The notes under the pieces were generated by a model. The model worked only from the letters and a program-made list of their open reading frames with translations. It was not told where the DNA came from and searched no databases. Positions 61,101 to 64,000 of a stretch of 64,000 nucleotides of DNA are shown piece after piece. Source of the DNA: DASYXT01 sp035934555 (GTDB taxonomy: Bacteria > Verrucomicrobiota > Verrucomicrobiia > Limisphaerales > UBA8199); contig DASYXT010000098.1 of assembly GCA_035934555.1 (NCBI GenBank), forward strand, positions 1-64,000. Reading direction: 5' to 3'. Within the stretch, counting starts at the first letter, position 1, and every line of letters begins with the position of its first letter. A program made the position numbers and the translations under genes.

Positions 61101-63084
61101 GCCAAAATTCGAAACTTCCGTCAACCAGGAAGCTGGTGACAACTACGCTAACCGCATCAGCGGCTACTTTATCCCGGCCACTAGCGGTAATTATACCTTC
61201 TTTTTGAATTCAGACGACGACTCCGACCTGTTCCTAAGCACGGACAGCACGCCGGCCAACAAGCGCTTGATCGCACAGGAAACCGGCTGGGCCACCGGCT
61301 TGTTCCAGTGGACGGACACAACTGTCAACGGCGACATCCCCGGCAACCGGCGTTCGGACTCGTTCACCGACCCGAACACCGGGTTGCAGCCTTACGTGAA
61401 CGGTATCCCGTTGATTGGCGGCCAGATGTACTATATTGAAGACGTGCATCACGAAGGCGGCGGCAACGACTACACGGCGGTCACTTTCAAGAACGTCACG
61501 CTTAACGATCCCGATCCAACCACTGGCAGCGACAGCATAATGGCGGGCAATTTGATCGGCATGTATGCCCCGCGCGTACCGTGGGTGGCGTTCTCGCAAC
61601 AGCCGCAAAGTCAGACCGTGACGAGTGGTGGCAATGCGGTCACCTTTACGGCCAATGGCTTCAGCGCACCCGCGCTGGCGCCCGGCACGACAGGCGATCC
61701 ACGGCCGCTGTTCGGCCTGCCTGCCACTAACGTCCTTTACCAGTGGTACAAGAACAGCACACCCATCGCCGGGGCAACGACCAGCTCTTACACCCAGGTG
61801 CCGACATTGCCCTCGGACAATGGCTCGTCTTTCGTGGTTGCTATTCGCACGCTCGGTTACGCCGATAATTCACTGAATGCGACTTGGAGCAACAGCACCC
61901 CAGCGGTGCTTACCGTGATTACCGATACGGTGCCGCCGACCATCAGCTATGCAGCGGCCTTCCAGAATACCAACCAGCCGGCGCTGTTCATCGTGGACAT
62001 CACGTTCAGCAAATGGATGGACGCCGCCTCGCTGAGTAATGCGACTTACTCGGTTGCCGGCGTGAATATCACCAATATCAGCATCGCCGCCAATCATCAG
62101 ACGGTGCAATTGCTGGTGGACAGGATGCCGACTCTGCCTTTGAACGTCACGGTTAGTGGCGCCAAGGATCTGAGCGGTAACACCATTGCGCCGAACTCCA
62201 GCGCCGCACTTAATCCGGTCAACCTTACGTCCACCGATGTTGGCACCCTCGGCTTCGATCCGGCTTATCCGAGCTTCCTCTGGGCTGATGGGGTTGGCGG
62301 TTTCATCGTGTCGGCTGAGGGCAGCGACATCTATGGCAATGCGGATGGTTTTAACTTCCTCTGGGAGTCCAAGACCAACGACTTCGACGTGGTCGTGCGC
62401 CAGAAGAGCACCACGCATACTTCCAATTGGGCTAAGGGTGGGTTGATGGTGCGCGAAACCCTCGATGCCGCCAGCCGTAACTGGAACATTGTCAATGACC
62501 CGGACTCTGCTGATGGCATCATGGCGCCGGATGGCAGCGGCTACGGGGCCAACAACGTGGAATGCAACGCGCGCGTCGCTACCGCTGGAGCCTCTGCTAG
62601 CTGGGAGAACCTCACCGGCGCCCATGTCCCGGCTTATCCGAATGCCTGGGTGCGGCTCAAGCGGACCGGAAACATTCTGGATGCCTACCTGGGAACCGAC
62701 GGGAAGAACTGGATCCACGCCGCGAGCACCGATCCATCCACCAACGGGGATATGACCCCGCTGCCATCGGTCGTGTATCTCGGCATCTGCACCACCGCGC
62801 ACAACAACGATGCGTTGGGCGTAACACCTCCCCCGCCCTTCCTGTATTACAACACGGCTGAGTATGCCAATTACAGCTCGAGCTACGTGGCGGGTGCGCG
62901 GCTGTCGGGCGTTGTGGCCGGCGGCAACATAACCATCTCGTGGGCACCGGCCGGTGGTCACTTGGAGTCTAGCCCGGCGGTCAGCGGTGCCGGTGTGAGT
63001 TGGCAGCCGGTTTTGCCTAATGCCAACCCCACGACCCTGCCGCTCGGACCAGGGCCCCGCTACTTCCGGGTTGTCAACCCGTAA
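58192..63084 (+). CDS. Giant secreted PA14/Ig multidomain protein
   Basis: 1,630 aa. A signal peptide (MKTSLYKAVAGSLLLLAAAST) is followed by a concanavalin-like/DUF1349-type domain (DNA ~58320-58880), an Ig-like domain, and three PA14-like domains (~59218-59700, ~60070-60640, ~60995-61510) with the shared core VPPTTGRYVFFANSDDDSDLYLSTD. These are separated by Ig-like domains (LYQWYKNGTAIPGANSS). A bacterial Ig-like domain (ITFSKWMDAASLSNATYSV) follows, then a second DUF1349-type domain (~62230-62870) and a terminal module ending in RYFRVVNP. PA14 and lectin-like domains suggest carbohydrate or surface binding. No catalytic site seen. ATG 58192 chosen for the signal peptide. Confidence 0.85.
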   Translation: MKTSLYKAVAGSLLLLAAASTSLHAQTFTGQDVGTPTHHGGFTNNVDGTISVNGGGDDIWNNGDNFYYYYTSASGLIWDARMRVVSFTGPDYWSKIELMVRRPSSIGTAPAGADPEMCVGGTQTSQQNEIRPTWRGTRAGASSDNGGDGIAPGYPNRWLRVTRVNNTFNFYTGSNGTNWTLLRTHDTSTTADGFDGTPWENPILVGAGVTAHNDGDVNGATAVISNLAFVPFNAATAMGVVTQIQSSVTVYQYTEASFRFAATNNASPIDLVPVQYAWYKNNQLVSTNPMGPDYTFLTTPADNGVTVYAVASVNPPAPYSSVSITSAVATVTTIPQSVIYTNGLKQEFFAGALRQDVDDGSMLHGTASKVSAADIGSYGNNYTIRLSGFFIPPTTTAYVFFICGDDDSDLFLSSSSDPSQKQLVAQENNWSNPYSWLSAGSTGPYDATQKRSDMWSPDPTTLGPVNPNGFYLTAGNLYYIEAVEHQGGGGADLAVTYQTTNEMADPSWSLVFTNGVLPRLADTNNNIALITSPFTNFTWAVQPTNLTVFEGANANFFSKVSTDSELAPTYQWYLNNAPYPGATGPELTLPSVTLALNVAQVYVVANSAEGGLSITSSVVTLAVQQAVWEPGFAKDERWDGSNRSLIESGNAGDPGYTMAVPAWEVAIDGAGYGNNFGRRVSGFFVPPTTGRYVFFANSDDDSDLYLSTDNSPAHKRLIAQEIPWSNAFQWLGDTGGAGVAAQVAQKRSDTFVDPVSGTQPYASGIQLSAGQRYYMEQDYSQGGGGANLEATFKLTTDNDPGNGAASRLVGNTIGINAVRCSYVAFTTQPANVTVPPSGYAVFNAVGITDSQLAVGQVTGGEASYTNNFVLYQWYKNGTAIPGANSSTLVIAPVQAADNGALISCQIRALGYADNTLTPIWSNSVTATLTLSPQAVFEPGWAFVEWWPTNSPSRVGVETYSVGVPSYVYATPKFETSVNQEAGDNYANRISGYFIPATSGNYTFFLNSDDDSDLFLSTDSTPANKRLIAQETGWATGLFQWTDTTVNGDIPGNRRSDSFTDPNTGLQPYVNGIPLIGGQMYYIEDVHHEGGGNDYTAVTFKNVTLNDPDPTTGSDSIMAGNLIGMYAPRVPWVAFSQQPQSQTVTSGGNAVTFTANGFSAPALAPGTTGDPRPLFGLPATNVLYQWYKNSTPIAGATTSSYTQVPTLPSDNGSSFVVAIRTLGYADNSLNATWSNSTPAVLTVITDTVPPTISYAAAFQNTNQPALFIVDITFSKWMDAASLSNATYSVAGVNITNISIAANHQTVQLLVDRMPTLPLNVTVSGAKDLSGNTIAPNSSAALNPVNLTSTDVGTLGFDPAYPSFLWADGVGGFIVSAEGSDIYGNADGFNFLWESKTNDFDVVVRQKSTTHTSNWAKGGLMVRETLDAASRNWNIVNDPDSADGIMAPDGSGYGANNVECNARVATAGASASWENLTGAHVPAYPNAWVRLKRTGNILDAYLGTDGKNWIHAASTDPSTNGDMTPLPSVVYLGICTTAHNNDALGVTPPPPFLYYNTAEYANYSSSYVAGARLSGVVAGGNITISWAPAGGHLESSPAVSGAGVSWQPVLPNANPTTLPLGPGPRYFRVVNP

Positions 63085-63114
63085 CAGCGGATTCATTCAA
63101 CCTGCATTTATCAA

Positions 63115-63138
63115 GGCCGCGAGGGCAACCTCGCGGCC
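63115..63138 (+). terminator. Terminator after the PA14 gene
   Basis: GGCCGCGAGG-GCAA-CCTCGCGGCC is a perfect ten-base stem with a stable GCAA tetraloop, followed by CTCTTATT, 31 bp after the stop. It is the strongest terminator-like hairpin in the window. Confidence 0.8.
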
Positions 63139-63269
63139 CTCTTATTAACACAACCCGCTCCAGCGGGGTCTGTGTGCCCAAACCGGACAGCCAGGCGCTA
63201 CGGCCGGTTTACGAGTCGTGGGACCCGCGTTGCGTCCTAGCCCACTACCTGCTATAGAATGCAGAGCCA

Positions 63270-64000
63270 ATGAAACGAGCAAGGAGCCGCAAGCGAGGAC
63301 AGTCTCCGTCGCCCGTCCGGCATCCCTCTGGTCCATCGGCACTGCCAAGTACCGTGCTTTCGCCCGGACGCAAATGGCTGCTTCGTCTGCTGGCGGTGTT
63401 TGTACCGCCGCTGCTCCTTTTGGGCGCGCTGGAGCTGTTTCTGCGTTTGATCGGATTTGGATTCGATCCGCATTTTTTCAAAACGGCTAAAATCGGCGGC
63501 CAGGATTGCTATGTGGCCAACGACGACTTCGGCTTGCGATTTTTCCCTCACAATCTGGCCCGGATTCCGGCCCCGGTGGTGGTGCCCGCCAAGAAGGCGC
63601 CGGGCGCTTGCCGCATTTTTATTTTTGGAGAATCGGCGGCGCTGGGCGATCCGCGCCCGAACTATGGCGCCGGTTGCTATCTCGAAGCATTGTTAGCCGA
63701 ACGCTTCCCGCAAACGAAGTTCGAGGTTATCAACACCGGGATCACCGCGATTAACTCACATGCCATCCTGCCCATCGCGCAGGAGTGTGCGACGCATCAG
63801 GGCGACCTTTGGCTCATCTACATGGGCAATAATGAGATGGTGGGCCCCTTTGGCGCGGCGACCGTGTTCGGCGCGCGCGCTCCACCCCTTTGGCTGATCC
63901 GTGCCCAGTTGCTATTGCAGCGGCTGCGCCTGGGCCAATGGTTGCTCGCCCTCAGCCAGAAACTGCATAAGTCAAATCCCACCTCCGAGAGTTGGCACGG
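63270..64000 (+). CDS. SGNH-hydrolase-like membrane protein, cut by the window end
   Basis: An open frame from ATG 63270 runs off the right edge (243 codons visible). It has a basic start (MKRARSRKRGQ), one membrane helix (LLAVFVPPLLLLGALELFLRLIGFG), then FIFGESAALGDPRPNYG, VINTGITAINSHAILP and YMGNNEMVGPFGAATVFGARAP. The same motifs occur in the same order in the 55448-57895 protein, so the two are paralogues; a TPR region probably follows beyond the window. It starts 132 bp after the PA14 terminator. Confidence 0.85.
   Translation, partial: MKRARSRKRGQSPSPVRHPSGPSALPSTVLSPGRKWLLRLLAVFVPPLLLLGALELFLRLIGFGFDPHFFKTAKIGGQDCYVANDDFGLRFFPHNLARIPAPVVVPAKKAPGACRIFIFGESAALGDPRPNYGAGCYLEALLAERFPQTKFEVINTGITAINSHAILPIAQECATHQGDLWLIYMGNNEMVGPFGAATVFGARAPPLWLIRAQLLLQRLRLGQWLLALSQKLHKSNPTSESWH

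Overview
The window (about 60% GC) reads as a chromosomal segment of a Verrucomicrobia-type bacterium, probably of the Pedosphaera/Limisphaerales kind. This rests on gene content only: very large secreted proteins built from PKD, discoidin, PA14, Ig and RCC1 modules, a complete type II secretion (T2SS) operon, glycoside hydrolases, SGNH/TPR membrane proteins and several small palindromic repeat families. No rRNA, tRNA, phage, insertion sequence or CRISPR array was seen.

Layout. 1-5.3 kb: end of an unidentified gene, then rpsB, tsf and pyrH, with a reverse-oriented leucine-rich-repeat gene between tsf and pyrH, then a phosphoribosyltransferase. 5.5-11 kb: intradiol dioxygenase-like protein, ABC-2 permease, polysaccharide export lipoprotein, a Trp/Tyr/Gly-rich secreted protein, glutathione peroxidase. 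11.4-21.3 kb: RCC1-propeller/Ig protein, a RHH-PIN toxin-antitoxin pair with a palindrome on its start codon, a GH38 mannosidase-like giant, a YncE-like propeller. 21.5-35.3 kb: double-receiver protein, then the T2SS operon on the minus strand in the order gspE-F-G-H-I-J-K-L-M-C-D. 35.5-38.3 kb: recQ and a small pilin-like gene with a premature stop. 38.3-47 kb: hemicellulose debranching cluster (GH51, GH115, a GH27-CE15 fusion) around a two-gene nucleotidyltransferase module. 47-64 kb: BNR protein, MBOAT O-acyltransferase with an SGNH partner, CheR-histidine kinase-response regulator cassette, and a 1,630-residue PA14 protein flanked by two SGNH paralogues, the second cut by the window end.

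How it fits together. The T2SS could export the secreted enzymes and giant proteins. Five of those carry a similar short beta-rich module, in four of them at the extreme C terminus, ending in a Phe/Tyr-Arg-Val-like motif. The glycosidases and the GH27-CE15 fusion would together strip side chains and lignin ester cross-links from glucuronoarabinoxylan; two of the divergent promoter regions in that cluster share a 35-bp repeat.

The most unusual signal is in the T2SS operon. Three of the five pseudopilin genes (gspH, gspJ, gspK) carry palindromic repeat elements, in frame, between the start codon and the prepilin-peptidase site. Two near-identical 118-bp copies of one family are read in the same frame in gspJ and gspK; a second inverted-repeat family sits in gspH and gspK. 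The cleaved leader appears to be an insertion-tolerant place, as with the Rickettsia palindromic elements that are translated inside host genes.
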